NCBI GenBank assembly: GCA_035041965.1
Contig: JAPYMA010000235.1
Coordinates: forward strand, 62,001 to 126,000
Reading direction: 5' to 3'
Length of the DNA: 64,000 nucleotides
Origin: Anisakis pegreffii
Lineage: Eukaryota; Nematoda; Chromadorea; Rhabditida; Anisakidae
Position numbers and translations under genes: made by a program. Shown here piece after piece: positions 22,163 to 35,057 of the stretch; position 1 is the first letter of the stretch; each line of letters begins with the position of its first letter. Below the pieces are notes generated by a model, which made no database searches, was not told the origin of the DNA, and worked only from the letters and a program-made list of their open reading frames with translations.

Positions 22163-24881
22163 ATGACGTCTGCAAAACTATTCACAGCACTCCAAGAACA
22201 AAGGAATATTCGTTTCATAACCGAGGAATTACCTGCAATTGGTGATTGCGTTACGACTGAACTGGCCACTTATAAGCTGTTGAAGCTGATTGGTAAAGGT
22301 GGTTTTGGTGTCGTCTTCGAGAGTACTAACGCAAAAAAGTTCGTTTTCAATGAATGAATGAATATCTTTCGAATAATGAATTCAGTCACCCTATGAATTC
22401 TATTTGAATGGTGAACTGCTATTTAAAATGAACAAATAGCGAATTTGCTGAAAGTAAAGCGAATCTTTAAACAGGTAGATGAAGTTGTCATGATCTAGTG
22501 TGACATTTGCTGTGATAACACGAAACTCATTGTTCGCATTTGGTCACGTGGTGTCTGAATGGATGAGTGATGAACGTATTCAATGATTGAAATGATGAAA
22601 CCGTTATTTTATTGTAGAGGTGTTGCAATAAAAATAGAGAAATTTAGCAAATCAATGCTTGACGTCGAAATTTGTGTTCTTCGAGCCCTCTCCCGACAGC
22701 ATTCCACCAATGTTTGTGAGCTTATTGATTATGTTAGTTTCATCTATTAGCTTCAAAGAGTCTCTTAAACTGTATATTATGAGTGATTTTCTCACCTACT
22801 CCTTGTTGTTGAAGTGTTGTTTCACGCCAATTTTTTCTCCAAAAATATGAGTTCCTATCATCAGCTGAGGATTTGCTGATGTATGCTTGTGATATAATGA
22901 GATGTTGTTCTGATGGAGCATAATTTTTGGGAGAATTATTCTAGTTCGGCTTCCACAAACAAGATGTCGAGTTCATAACGTCGTATTTAATGAGAATGTT
23001 TTATTATCACAAAGAGCGAAGAATGTTTTATTATCACAAAAAGAGACTTCAAAATCACAAAATTATGGAATGTTGACCAAATTTTAACACGCCGATAATG
23101 ACTGAATGAGTGGTGAGCGTATTGAAGGGTACTAAAAGGCCTGATTATGTATTCATTGTTGTAACATTACTCGGAAAAGACCTTCAAGCACTCCGAAGTG
23201 AACAAGTCGGTCGGCATTTCTCGCTCAGCACTGCCGTTCGTGTCGGTATGCAAACGTTGAACGCGATTGAACAAGTGCACAGGTTGAAGTACTCTTTCGA
23301 TTCATCGTTGCGAGTAGATTACACCATATCATTCAAAATCTCCTCATGACTGAAGCCGATCTTTTGCAGTTCACGATTGCTCTATCGTTTGCGTTAATTA
23401 TTCATAGAAGTTAGCTTCGTGGATACGAAGCTACGTTTCAATTGAGGATACGTTTCAAAAATAACGCTCTCACATGTTACAGATGTGGCTTTGTATCACG
23501 TGATATTAAACCGGATAATTTTGCAGTAGGTCTTCGTGAAAATCAGCAAAATAAAACAATATTTATTATTGATTTTGGTTTAGCCAAGAAATATATCGAT
23601 GAGGTTCTGTATTGAAACTATGATGTACTGTCTCTTGCTGTAAATTACATAGCATACGAAAATAACCAATTCAAATGAATCACAGTTTAGAAAATACAGT
23701 CAATGGTCACATAGTGAATGAGTTGCTGATGGAAATTCTCAAATGCTTTCGTTCAAGAAAATTGCTTTCGTTGCCATTGACTTTAACACAATTCAACTTA
23801 TTCAGTAGGCAGGGATTGTTTTCGTAATTAATGTGTTCCTATCATGAAGAACGTTGAGTTCGATTGAATAGGTGAATTGGTGCTAATGAGGATGATGAAT
23901 AAATGGATAATGAAATAAATGAATGAATAGGTCGATGAGTGAATGAAGTGATGGTCAAATGTTTAAGGATGGCGATCATTTTGCATTCCGTGGTGTGGTT
24001 GGATGGAGAGGAACTGTAAGGTATGGATCATTAAATGCACATAAAAGACTGGATTTGAGTAGAAGGGATGACATTGAATCGTGGCTTTACTTCCTAGTTG
24101 AGATCACCAATGGAGCTTTACCATGGAGACGTATTGTTGGTAATTTTCAGTCGTTTTCGTTTAAAGTTGCATTTTTTGGCATTTGCATTTCACGTCTCAT
24201 TTACATTAGTCGTCTGTGCGCACACTTAAAGGGTGGAGATGTTCGACTTGCGATAGTGGAATAGCATAAATATTGGTTTCGAACCTCTCTGATAGCGAAT
24301 TTAATGATCGTTCACCGTGGAATCGATTGTTTTCTGCTAAGGCCCAATTAACTCGGATAGGATGACAATTAAGTAGAGCGTTCATTATCGGATTAATATG
24401 ATCGCAGGCAAATCGATTAGTTCAATTCATTGCAAACTGACAATTGCGAAAATTGATAATGCTAGATGATTATGTGAACATGTTTCGTGACTGGTTCAAG
24501 CATAGAAAAATAATTTCAGTTAGGATGATTGATAGTTGAGTATATGCTGTGAAGTGGAAGTTTCTAGATCGAGCGATGGTAATGTCGTTAAAGTTATCAT
24601 CAAGAAATGAGGGATGTTGTCGATTGTTCGATGGATGCCCGAGACAGTACAGATTACTTTTGCAAATGGTCGATTCGTTAGAGTTCGACGAGAAGCCAAA
24701 TTATGCAGAAATACAAAGAATATTTGCCGATGTTGGTGTTTTAATAATTGGCCAATGTTTTGCATCTGAAAAGTTAATCATAAACGTCAAATATCTGATC
24801 AATAACTTACAATTAGTGATTGATCGATCGTTAGTGATTGTCAAAATTAAATTTTCAATTATGATTCACCAATCTCATTGA
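22163..24881 (+). CDS. CK1/TTBK-family protein kinase
   Basis: Six exons join in one frame to about 350 residues: 22163-22338, 22618-22732, 23128-23282, 23483-23603, 23968-24139 and 24568-24881. The kinase domain is complete: glycine loop [15 protein letters not shown] lysine, [10 protein letters not shown], catalytic loop [10 protein letters not shown], metal-binding DFGLAKKY, then the CK1-type [13 protein letters not shown] in place of APE, and LPWRR. The catalytic-loop His of HRD is Ser here, while Asp and Lys are kept, so activity is plausible. SRDIKP is common in the expanded worm CK1/TTBK clade. Two acceptors (23128, 23968) end in AAG. The C-terminal 40 residues after FADV are not family-like; the true last exon boundary may lie near 24725. 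Confidence 0.88.
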
Positions 24882-27800
24882 ATCCTCAAATGTTTTATGA
24901 ATTCTCAGCTTCAAACATCAATATCCATCAAACTGTTTTGGGCGCTGCTCAACAGTGCTACAGCATGTGTTACGAAAGTAGAGAATTTTTTCCGACTTTA
25001 AGAGTACGGTCATTTATCACAGTCAGATTATCCTTGATGTCTAGGAATTGAAAATCGCTATGCAAAAATTGCTAAAGTCAGTTTAAAAGTTGCAAACGAT
25101 CGAAATGAACTGTGAATGAGAGGTGAATTCAGCGTGTCAAACGAACGTTAATTGAATAAAATTTAGAAACTAAATTAGCGTTAAGCACGCAGAATACTTA
25201 ATTACCGAAGCAATCAAGCAAATTCCAACTTAATGAATTTCGAACGAAATGAAACAAAACATTCAGATTCGTAAAGAGAAAAATATTCGTATGCATGATC
25301 GTCTCGATTGGGATCAGGGAAGTACATCGGTGACGCTGAGCACAACGTTGAGTGCCTCGGCGTGTAGTGATCTTTATCATTATGCTATCAAAGAATGACA
25401 TTTATCTGATCTTTCGTTATTTGCACATTTTTTGATTTGTTTTTCTTTTATTCAATCACAATATTCATAACTCCTTACGAATTCTTCTGTCACCAAATAT
25501 TATCGAGAAAGGAAATGAATTAAACTCGATCCTCTCATCATTTCGATAATCCTTACTTGAAGGCACTACCAGTCTTTTTGAGTCTCGAATCTGTCAGTCG
25601 TCTAGTCATCTATCTCATCATTTGTTACCGATTTTCATCCATTGAATGTGAACAAAAAAAATTACGAGTGTGTTTGCATTCTTTACGTTCGATTCTCGAT
25701 ATGCATACGCATATGCTGGCATGACAGAGAATATGGAGAAAGCGCTTACTGTACAAAGTGAAAAGATAGATTTTTGTTCATCGAAAAGCGATTTTGAATT
25801 ATGCACTTGTTCAGTAAAGTTATTTCTGATACACTGTTGGTGACAAGCATGTAGCCGTATGTTAAGAATTGTGAGAACTGACCGTGCATCTGCAAACAGT
25901 CCTGAATCTAGTAAACTGCAAAAACCCCATAATACTTATGACCTCAATATGACAGCGTCCAAAAGAGGTAATATTTTATCGTATTCTGATGCGTAGCAAG
26001 TGTTAGATGACGACGGCGGTCATACAGCTTTGCAACATGTTGGTTGACACATAGAAAAATAGATGTATATTTCTCGACTGAGTGATATTTGCTCAGCATT
26101 ATGGACACTTTCCTGATAACTCAGCTCATCTATGATTGAAACATTCCAGTCCACCACAGTACCGTCCGTTAACATTCATCAGGCTAATTGTAAGTACTGA
26201 TTGGCATCAACGAATAACAATGCAATTTGCACTTGTTTGTGATATTGTTCCACTCATTTCTGATGATTTTGCTAAAACTTAAGAATAACTGCAACTTGTC
26301 AACTAACACTGTAGCACTCTTAACATTAGGTCCACTTCATGCTTTCATACTGTTTGTTTGCTTTATGTAATGCTCATTTGAAATATGTTCGCCAGATGCG
26401 AAATTAGTTCGAAATATCATGCAGCGTGACCGCTGATTCTGAACTGATGAATGAAATTGAAACCGATGAACTGATGAAATGAATGAAATTCTGAAGGTCC
26501 ACTTGTTGTTCGTTGACCGTGTGTTGATCGAGTTAAGCACTTACACGTATCAGTAGAATTCATGTGACAGGAATGCCGTAATCAAATAATCGAAAATAAT
26601 AAGAAGAAAGAAATGCAAATAAGAAAAAACTGAAATGAAATACTAAACGGAGTATTAAGAGAGGAAAGGTGTGTTCAGTATGACCATTCCACATATAATA
26701 TAATGATAATAGCTGAATATTGAATGGCACATGAAATTATACAGATGTATATACGTGTGTGTATGTAAAGCATAGTACGTCTGTCTATCTACATTGCCGT
26801 ATCACTCACTATCATCGTATCATGCAAGCAAGTAAGTTATCGCCGAGGAAGAGGATCGCCTATGAATTTGCCAAGGTTCATATTCGTATCATTAACAGCT
26901 AATATTTTTATGTTCCTCATTTTTTAGTTAACCATCTTTCAATTTTTGTATTCAGTGAATTCTTTGAAGTCATTCCATTTAGAACGTTTCTTTCACAATG
27001 AGTTTCGCACGAAAATAATGCATATTTTGTTCACTAACGACGAATGAGATAACGTAAGAAATGGAAATAATACCATTCACCAAATCGCATTCTATATCTT
27101 GCTCAATAGTTCTTCTTGTGTATATCTTCACGATATCTTCGTATGCCACACGCTTCGTGGATTATTTTTGTTGTATTCAATTGCAAATTCCTAATCTTCG
27201 CACGACAGCCGCACTACACATCTCACAAAAAGCATATGTGTATCCCTGATGTATTGCCCATCTCAAGATATGCGATATGGAAAAAAGAAAGGAAATAATG
27301 AAATTTCAATTGTATCGCCACAAGAAATAATCTATTTGCAAGGCTTTTTAGCAATTTTTTGTGCGTCTCATCCTCTTATAATACTTTCTCAGAAATAGCA
27401 ATCGAAAGATTTCGCATAATTTCGTTAAACTGAAAAATTTCTCGAAAATTTCTCCGAGTGATCATCAATGTATCAGTCCGTAACTGAGCATTACGCATTA
27501 AGTGATTAAAGTCATTGTCGTTTACTGTGAACGTGTTAACTGTTTTGCAGTTCAGATCAGCCTCAGTTCCAGCTGTTTCTTTGCGCTTGAATAGTCAATA
27601 TGAAACAACGGTTCTTGGATGTTCGTGCATACTAACCATAGTCATCTTATTTGTTTTGCACACCAAATATAACCATTCAGATGCGTTCAGTGCTCCTATG
27701 CGAATGCTCAGATGAAGTGATGCCAGTGTTTGTTGTGTGAAAATAATGCTTTTGATTTTTCAGTGATGCCAAAATCAATTATGCCAAAAAAGAATAGGCA

Positions 27801-28621
27801 AAGCAAGAGTTGGTATCATTGTCGATTATTTACTGCATGATCACTTTTGATTTCGTAATACTTTGCAGTCGCAACATTAGTCAGTGAATTTACATTCCAG
27901 TGATTCTTAAAGAGTTCATCATCATTAAGCAAACAATGAAATAAACAGCAAACAATTCAACTCTTACGCACTTGATCAGTTTTTGAATTGAAACGTGCGC
28001 GGAATTTTGAATTTTGTTCCATTCGAGTGGATAACGTTTAGTTACGTGAGATGTTTGATGATAGTATTGATTTTCATAAATTGAGAGGGCCAAGATTATG
28101 TTTTAAAGTGGTGTTGTATGAAACAGACAAGCACATCACTCATCAATATCCTTAGAGTAATTTAATCCTTTGATGCACATCACAAGAGTGATAACAAACC
28201 AGTTGATGTGAATCATTCGGTTTTGAATTTGAATGTGTTCGAAGCTAATTTTACAATTCATAAACGTATCGATTATCGTCTACAAAATCATCAGTTCTTA
28301 GATGTTAAGACAATAGAAGACATTTGTTGAACTGTACTGAAATATTCTGATTGAACATGGCACTGAATATATTCGATAATTATTGAGAAATAATTTGCTG
28401 AATGCATATTACAATCAGATTTCGTATGAAACGCAGCAGGATTGAACGAGTTTGACAGCGACGTTTTCGAGGATGAGGGAATATTCTCTCTAAAGCAGTT
28501 TTCTTTGCCTGTCAGCAACTGCAAGTGTCTTAAAACTTTTAGGATAGAGCATAATTTTGAGGCAGTTGAGCTGTTGTCAGCTCTGCTAAACTTGAGTGAA
28601 TCTATCTCATTCACGTCTCAG
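24882..28621. other. Long intergenic region, possible 5' exon of the rhomboid gene
   Basis: No secure gene. A short frame at 26822-26875 (ATG, MQASKLSPRKRIAYEFAK) ends at a gttcat donor and could be a 5' exon of the downstream rhomboid gene, but nothing connects the two. Other open frames in this 3.7 kb are short and low-complexity. Confidence 0.35.
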
Positions 28622-31600
28622 CATTCGCAAAAACGAATAGCAAACTTTCAGCTCGATTCGGATGGCGATGGTACCATTGCGGTTGGTGAACTCCGACACC
28701 TTCTCAGCCAAAACAGACGACAGGTCGTTGTTTGCATTATTCTCGACAAGATCCACTTCAATCATGTTTTCGAGGCAGCGTTAGAAATAATTTCGAAATG
28801 TTTTGGTGTGATTTCGAAACCTCCATTAATAATCCTTTCACTACAAAAGTTGCACTGATAGCCAATTATCAGTTACCAGCTGCCGTACCATTTGTTAATA
28901 TGTCGTTTTTTTAAAGTGAAAGCATTACAAAAATGATATATTTGTGTGATAAGAGATGTGTGTAAAGGTTACTGCATACATCTGAACGACTATTGCGTTG
29001 ATTGATGAAATCAAAAAAAAAGCAGTTATCACTGCGTGTTTGACGAGAATCAGATTCAAATTTTAAGATAGGATTAACTGACCAACAAATCCTGACGCTA
29101 CTCGATAGAGCCGATACCGATCAGAATGGTGTTCTTGATCTGGACGAGTTTTCACTCTTAGTGAGTTTTTGCAAAATTGTTTAGATTGTGCTCATTTATT
29201 GCACAATAACAATGATGTTTGAATTGCCACCATCAAAATATCAAAATCGAAATAAATTTGAATAATTCAAAGTTTACTATGAAAGAAGAAATTCGAATTC
29301 GATATTCTGTTTTGCGGCAGTAAAAAAGACGATTCAATGAAATCAAATGAAATATTTAATAATAATGAAATGGAACGAATGACCACATTAATTTATGCCA
29401 AACATTTGTTGCGTTTATTTCACTCTGAATCAACTTATTAAAAACATTCAAAAAATAATACGCTCGTGTCGTAATCTCTAAAAACAAAACCGATCACTTC
29501 GAACGAAAAAACGCTCTCTTCAGAATTTATAGAGCACATGCGTTAAAATATTCAGAAATATTGTACAACCACTCACTAAGATGCCCTGAATAGTGAGTGA
29601 ATGAAGCAATGATGAATGCTTTGAGATAACCTCAGCTCGAGCTCAAGCGAGCAAAGCAAGAAGATTCATGTACAGCGTTGCGGATTCAGTAATCGCCAAG
29701 CCTGAAAGGCCAATGGTTCACACTTATCTTGATGAATACAATTGTTTACCACCTCCAATTTTCGTCATTACAATTTCGATTGCTCAGGTACGACTTCGTT
29801 CAGTTGCCAATATTTGAATTATGGAATTTCGTCACGCAAAGTTTTTGAGTCTTCAATGTGACTGTTCAAAAATACCGACAAAACTGCATCAGTTGCATCA
29901 GTTTTCAACAAATCATTCATTCTTTAGCTTTAGCTTTCATTCATTCTAAGCGTCAATTTAGTGAGCAATTAGAACTCATTATGAAGTTATTATGCCTTTC
30001 TGTTATCGGCAATACCACACCCTTCCGTGTCTATTGAAACCAATCAAAAGTCAAAGGGAAACCAAAAACGGATTATAAAGAACGTAAACAGTGCAGCAAA
30101 AGATGATTGATCTACGATGTTTAATCGTTGGAAAATGCACTTGAATGTCCTTTTTCCAGTTATCATTGGTGATGGGCGATTCCTGAAGAAAAGTACTGTT
30201 CGCCTATTGCTCTAAATTTCTGAGCTCTTCAAATCCCTGTTCATCTACTTCTCACCTAGTCCGGCATTGCTCACACTCGAGTTCGAGCACGAGTCGAATA
30301 CAATTTCTGCTCGCTATTCAGCTCGCATGCTCACGATCCCTCTTCACGGCTCACTGTTCATTTTAACGATTGAGAATAAATTCAAAAAGATATGCATTCG
30401 TTCCATGAAACGCCATCAAGTTTCCATAAGTTCCCAGCTTCACACCAACAAATTGCTGCTGTTCTCAGAGATTTGGTCGCACTGTTGGCGGCCACTGACC
30501 TGAGCTAACCAAGATAATTAGTCGAACTTTCAAGTGTCAAAAATTCTGTTGAATCTATCTTATGTCGTTCCTCTCATTCTCGCTACTAATGTATTCACTG
30601 CACTTCTCGCACTTTCTAGTTTAGATTGGGATCGCAAGTTGTTAACGTTTGAGAATCATCATTAAGGAGCGTTTTGGATTGCTTGCCGACAGATGAATGA
30701 ATTGATTGGAATGATGCGTTTTCACTGAAAAATAGAATATATTTGACTTTCTGACAAAGAAATAAACGTAGTGATAAAAAAAGATGAATTATTTGCTGTG
30801 TTGCTCCACACATATTATGCTGGATAGAATAATGCCTCGAAACGTTCCGGTTCTTTGATTATTTTAGGAATGGAAGATAATGTCAGTTAGTCTCTGAGAA
30901 AGAAGTTGTTTTTTCAGGTGTTAGTATTTGCTCTTTATTTTGCGGCCAGTAAACGTGAAGATGTAATGACCTATTGCGCTGGATGTTGGCTTCACGGTCA
31001 CGTAGGACCACTGCTGTTTGCACCACCATTAAGATATCAAGCTTGGCGTTTCATATCATATCAGTTCTTGCACCAAGGGTTATCATTGAACGTTGCTTCT
31101 GTCGTCTTTTTTATTCAGTAGGGGGGGGGGGAATGCAGTGAAAGTGGATACATTAAAAACTTTTCTGTGAGCAAGACATGAAGCGATGCACATTTAGGTT
31201 TTTATTCTCCATGTGCTACATACAACAGAATTACAAATGAGTCATATGCAATGCATTTAAAATGCTATTAGGGACTTATGAAAATGCTTTTCAAATCGGG
31301 AATTGTTTCAACCTAACATAATTTTTGAAATTGCTATTCAAGTGTGTCCACAATTTCCGAAAATTGAATCTGTTTTCTATGAAAAATATCCGTTTTCAGT
31401 TTATTTCATCTAATTCCAAATATCGTTTTTCAACTTCTCGTTGGCATTCCACTCGAACTTGTTCACAAAAGCTGGCGAATTGCACCGATCTATTTGTTAG
31501 CTGTGACTCTTGGTATGATCGTTTGATATCAAATGCATTCATTATTTTCGTTTCTTGATCGAATGTTCAGATATTTCTCAAATGCACAGCTTCAAAACAT

Positions 31601-32521
31601 GTTCAGTTGCGATGACTGTTCGAAGTGAGGTTACATTTTGTGGATGTTACCATTTGCAGGTGCTTTGCTGCAGTACACTCTTGATCCATCCGTATACCTG
31701 ATTGGATGTTCAGCCGGTGTCTACGCACTCATTACGGCGCATTTATCAAATCTTATCATTGTATGTTGCCACTAATATTGCTCTTTCAATCACTGCTCTC
31801 TTTAAACATGATATATGTCGTTTCCGATTGAATTTGCGTTTTTTTTTTCATCGAATAATGACGGTAGATGTTTGTTGATAATAAATAATGAAAATGAACC
31901 ATAGTTGGAGATGAATTAAAATTGAAATTAATCGTATGATCTCGAGAGTAGACTTTTGCAGAACTGGTCTGAAATGCCGTTCCGAATACCGCGTTTGATA
32001 CTGATAGGTACTTACTTATCATTGGATATCGGATCAGCTGTGTATCGTCGTTTGCAAAGTGATCAGTGTGATCGAGTTTCTTATACGGCACATATTGCTG
32101 GAGCAATTACCGGCCTACTGATGGGAATTGTACTCCTTTACAATCTTAAGGTTCATTTTTTCGATGAATTATCGAATCTATATTCATTAAATCATGTTGC
32201 TGTTAGTTAGCAATTTTGATGGAATATTGCACAGACATTATTGCGATGACATGAATAATGCATTGAGTAATTTTGGTTCGAGAGCATTGCTGCTAGTTAA
32301 CGGTTAGTTAACGCATTGTTCTATGAGAAGACATTGGTTTTGAAATTCTTAGAGGATAATAAAACATATTGAAGGTACTGAAATGGGAACGTATCTTGCT
32401 GATCGCCAGTTTGACGACTTATGTTGTGATCTTCATTTTTGTGATAATTATGGTCATATTTGTTGAACCCTTCTCGAAACCACTTTGGGATTCAACGAAA
32501 TGTCTCGGTGAAATTAACTGA
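28622..32521 (+). CDS. Rhomboid intramembrane serine protease with N-terminal EF-hands, 5' end unresolved
   Basis: Exons: 28622-28723, 29068-about 29167, 29636-29787, 30918-31078, 31400-31512, 31660-31760, 31962-32150 and 32375-32521 (TGA). The first two encode EF-hand loops with intact ligands, DSDGDGTIAVGE and DTDQNGVLDLDE. After a linker come the family motifs TYLDEYNCLPPPIFV, WRFISYQFLHQG, HLIPN (the HxxxN motif) and IPLELVHKSWRIAPIYLL. Next are the catalytic serine in GCSAGVYAL and the catalytic histidine in TAHIAGAITG, then a last hydrophobic helix. Catalytic Ser and His are both present, so it should be active. Domain order matches the RHBDL1/3 and fly rhomboid-4 class, in which EF-hands confer calcium control. 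The junction after the second EF-hand and all exons before 28622 are uncertain. Confidence 0.9.
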
Positions 32522-33141
32522 TATTACTTAATCAAGTGACTGAATTTGGGAAGTAATAAAATTGATGCTTCAAAACTGAAAGCATTCAATCTTTCAACCA
32601 TGTGAAGGTTGTTACGAATGCATCTAAAATGTTCAGCTATGCATCTGATATTTTTCCTGAGAGTTCGTATTATCATTCCGTAAAACTGAATCATTTAACG
32701 ACTTATCGTATCGTTTAAAAGTGGTTCGTAAACGATAAGCTCAGCAAGTCGAAATGTTGTCACAACAACACTCGTCGACACGATGAATCTGTTGTGGTAG
32801 TACCTCGAATGTTAACTTTGAAAACGATCTAATGTGAAATAAGTCGGTGAAAATGGAGGACTGTCAGGTTAGAAGTCGAGAGTTTATTAAAGTATCGCTC
32901 GGGAATCGACGAAAACAGTTTAATGCACAAAGGAACACACGATTACTGCTAAGCTCAGTGAAATAAATTGAAAGAGGAGTGAATACTTCCGGAGAGAAAC
33001 GAGACAATTTACACGATATTATTCAAATAAAATCATTTTTGAAGGAGCAAGCAATAAATGAGCACAGCATGAATAAATTTGTGAGCAAATAAAAACGTGA
33101 CATTTCGTTACAGATCATTTGATGAACATTTCAAAAACATA
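32522..33141. other. Convergent intergenic region rhomboid/TAX1BP3
   Basis: The 3' flanks of two convergent genes. AT-rich; nothing else recognised. Confidence 0.5.
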
Positions 33142-34276
33142 TCATTTCATGAACATATCTCTCCTCGCCACCAAAATATTCAGAACGGGATATTTTTTGA
33201 TGTACTTGACAGCTTTCTCATGAGTTAACATTGTAAAATCATTTCCATTCACCTAAAAAATCGTTAGCAAACGATACTGAAACAGCTTGAGCAAACTTTA
33301 AAGGGAAATGTGAATTTAAAGCGAATCTCAAACTATATGAATAAGGACTGAAAAATCAGTGATTTGCTTGCAGTTTCAGCAGATGATGCTCATTTGAATT
33401 CCCATCGATCATTTTCAATACAAATTCAATTGCTCGGAAAGGCTCGAATAACCTTGTTCAAGAATGCAATGACTCAATGCTCCCAATTCAGTATTCAAAT
33501 TCAATGACTCAAAATTCGAATTCAAATTCAGAATACTACCAATTTCACCGAGTGACATTCCCATTCAATCTCGGGGTTCTTATTTGAATACAACACAGAA
33601 CGTATTCATCAATTCGAAGAAGCTCCTAGAGAGAGGATTCCTTCTCGTCTCGAACAGACCATACAAAAACAATCATTGATTGACGTCTCCGAAACGCCTC
33701 AATGATAAAATTCTAAACGAAAACGAAATAAAGAACTAGAAACACTCACCCTAAGAATTTTATCGTGTTGCCTCAATCCGGCCCTCTCGGCAGGTGAGTC
33801 TGGTTCAATGTGCGTTATATAGATACCCTAGAGAATGTTCTACATTAGCCGTTGGATAATTTTTTTTGAATGACAAATGTGAACGTCATTCGAAAACGAC
33901 TTTATGGCGATATAATAATGAAAACAGTTTCGGTAATCTTCTTCGAATGTATTAATGAGAGTGGTTTTTAACTATACCGTATCTGGATAGTGAACTTGTG
34001 CGCGACTTGGATCTTGATCGATACCTCCGCCAATCTTGAAACCAACGCGAAGAACCTATAAGTATCAATTTGGACATTCAAAAACGAGCAAGCAAATGAG
34101 TGCATGACAATAAAACGATAGCAGCAGTCCATCAATGAGCATCAAACACGATCGAATGAACATCAAGCAATACGAACCTGCTGGCCATTTGCATCCGTGA
34201 ACTGTTCTTTGCGCAATTCAACAGCGATACTCAAGCATTCAATTGGTTCACCAGCATGATGACCATACGCGTTACT
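33142..34276 (-). CDS. TAX1BP3 / TIP-1 homologue (single PDZ-domain protein), first exon not found
   Basis: Four exons, all phase 0: 34276-34178, 34055-33978, 33827-33750 and 33252-33142 (TGA), giving 121 residues against about 124 in TIP-1. The protein is essentially one PDZ domain: EPIECLSIAVELRKEQ as strand A, VGFKIGGGIDQDPSR as the carboxylate-binding loop and strand B, GIYITHIEPDSPAERAGL, HDKILRVNGNDFTMLTHEKA, and the terminal strand LNILVARRD. TIP-1 is a scaffold antagonist that binds C-terminal peptides, including beta-catenin and Rho effectors. No ATG precedes the first exon within frame, so a short upstream exon with the start codon must exist beyond 34276. A large inverted-repeat element lies about 0.6 kb upstream. 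Confidence 0.92.
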
Positions 34277-34866
34277 CTAAATCACTCATAATCACAAACT
34301 TTAGATGACCATATAAAAGTATACAACAAAATTTCTTCTATTTCATCCGTATTCTAGTAATATTTCATCATCTATACAACAAATACAGCCCTTCAACCCA
34401 ATCAGTTCAAATTCTTTTGAGAAGCAGTATTGTGATGAGCAATATTCGTTAACTAGTCGAGAGTTTAAGCCATGAACTGCTTCATCAACATCAAAAAATA
34501 GTGACAAATCATAAGCAAGATCTCAAGAAACCATATCTTCTCAAAGAACACTGGCTGAATGAGTACCGACCATTTCAAGGTTGTGTTCGCGTGGAGAACG
34601 ATCTTGACCAAGCATTTCCTTAAATTCTTCTTAAAATTACTACTAACCATAATGATAAAATAGAGAGCTTATTAATAACTTTCGAAACATTTTCATTCTC
34701 TTGTTAGAAACCACACGAAGAAGCGTCGTCATTATTTCGGCGATCTTCGAACGTTTCAAGCAGTTGACTGGTCATAAACAATCGAGATCATTCTAAATTC
34801 ATTCAGCCATCTTTACTCTTTGAAGCGATTCGACTTCTGATGTCGGAATCAACTTCACTATTTTTA
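34277..34866. other. 5' flank of TAX1BP3 homologue
   Basis: AT-rich. Must contain the missing first exon, but no candidate with ATG and a phase-0 donor stands out. Minus-strand open frames here are low-complexity. Confidence 0.35.
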
Positions 34867-35057
34867 TCGAACAGGAAATTAAAGCAGTTTGAGTTGAGTG
34901 TATTTATTGGAGAAAATACACTAAGGTGATGCACAAAACAGTCACTTGAGGGATTGGATTGGTTGGATATTAGTAAGGTGACTGTTTTGTGCATCACCTG
35001 ATAGTGTTTTCTCTAATAAATACACTCAACTCAAACTTCTTTTAATTCTTTTTCGAC
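34867..35057. mobile_element. Foldback-type MITE with about 60-80 bp inverted arms
   Basis: Left arm 34886-34945 (starting agtttgagttgagtgtattt) and right arm 34978-35037 are near-perfect reverse complements. The innermost 20 bases (gtgatgcacaaaacagtcac) are identical. A 32-bp loop separates them. Weaker symmetry continues outward (tcgaacagg...aattaaag against its mirror) to about 34867 and 35057. No transposase and no clear target duplication were found, because the symmetry obscures the ends. Confidence 0.75.
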
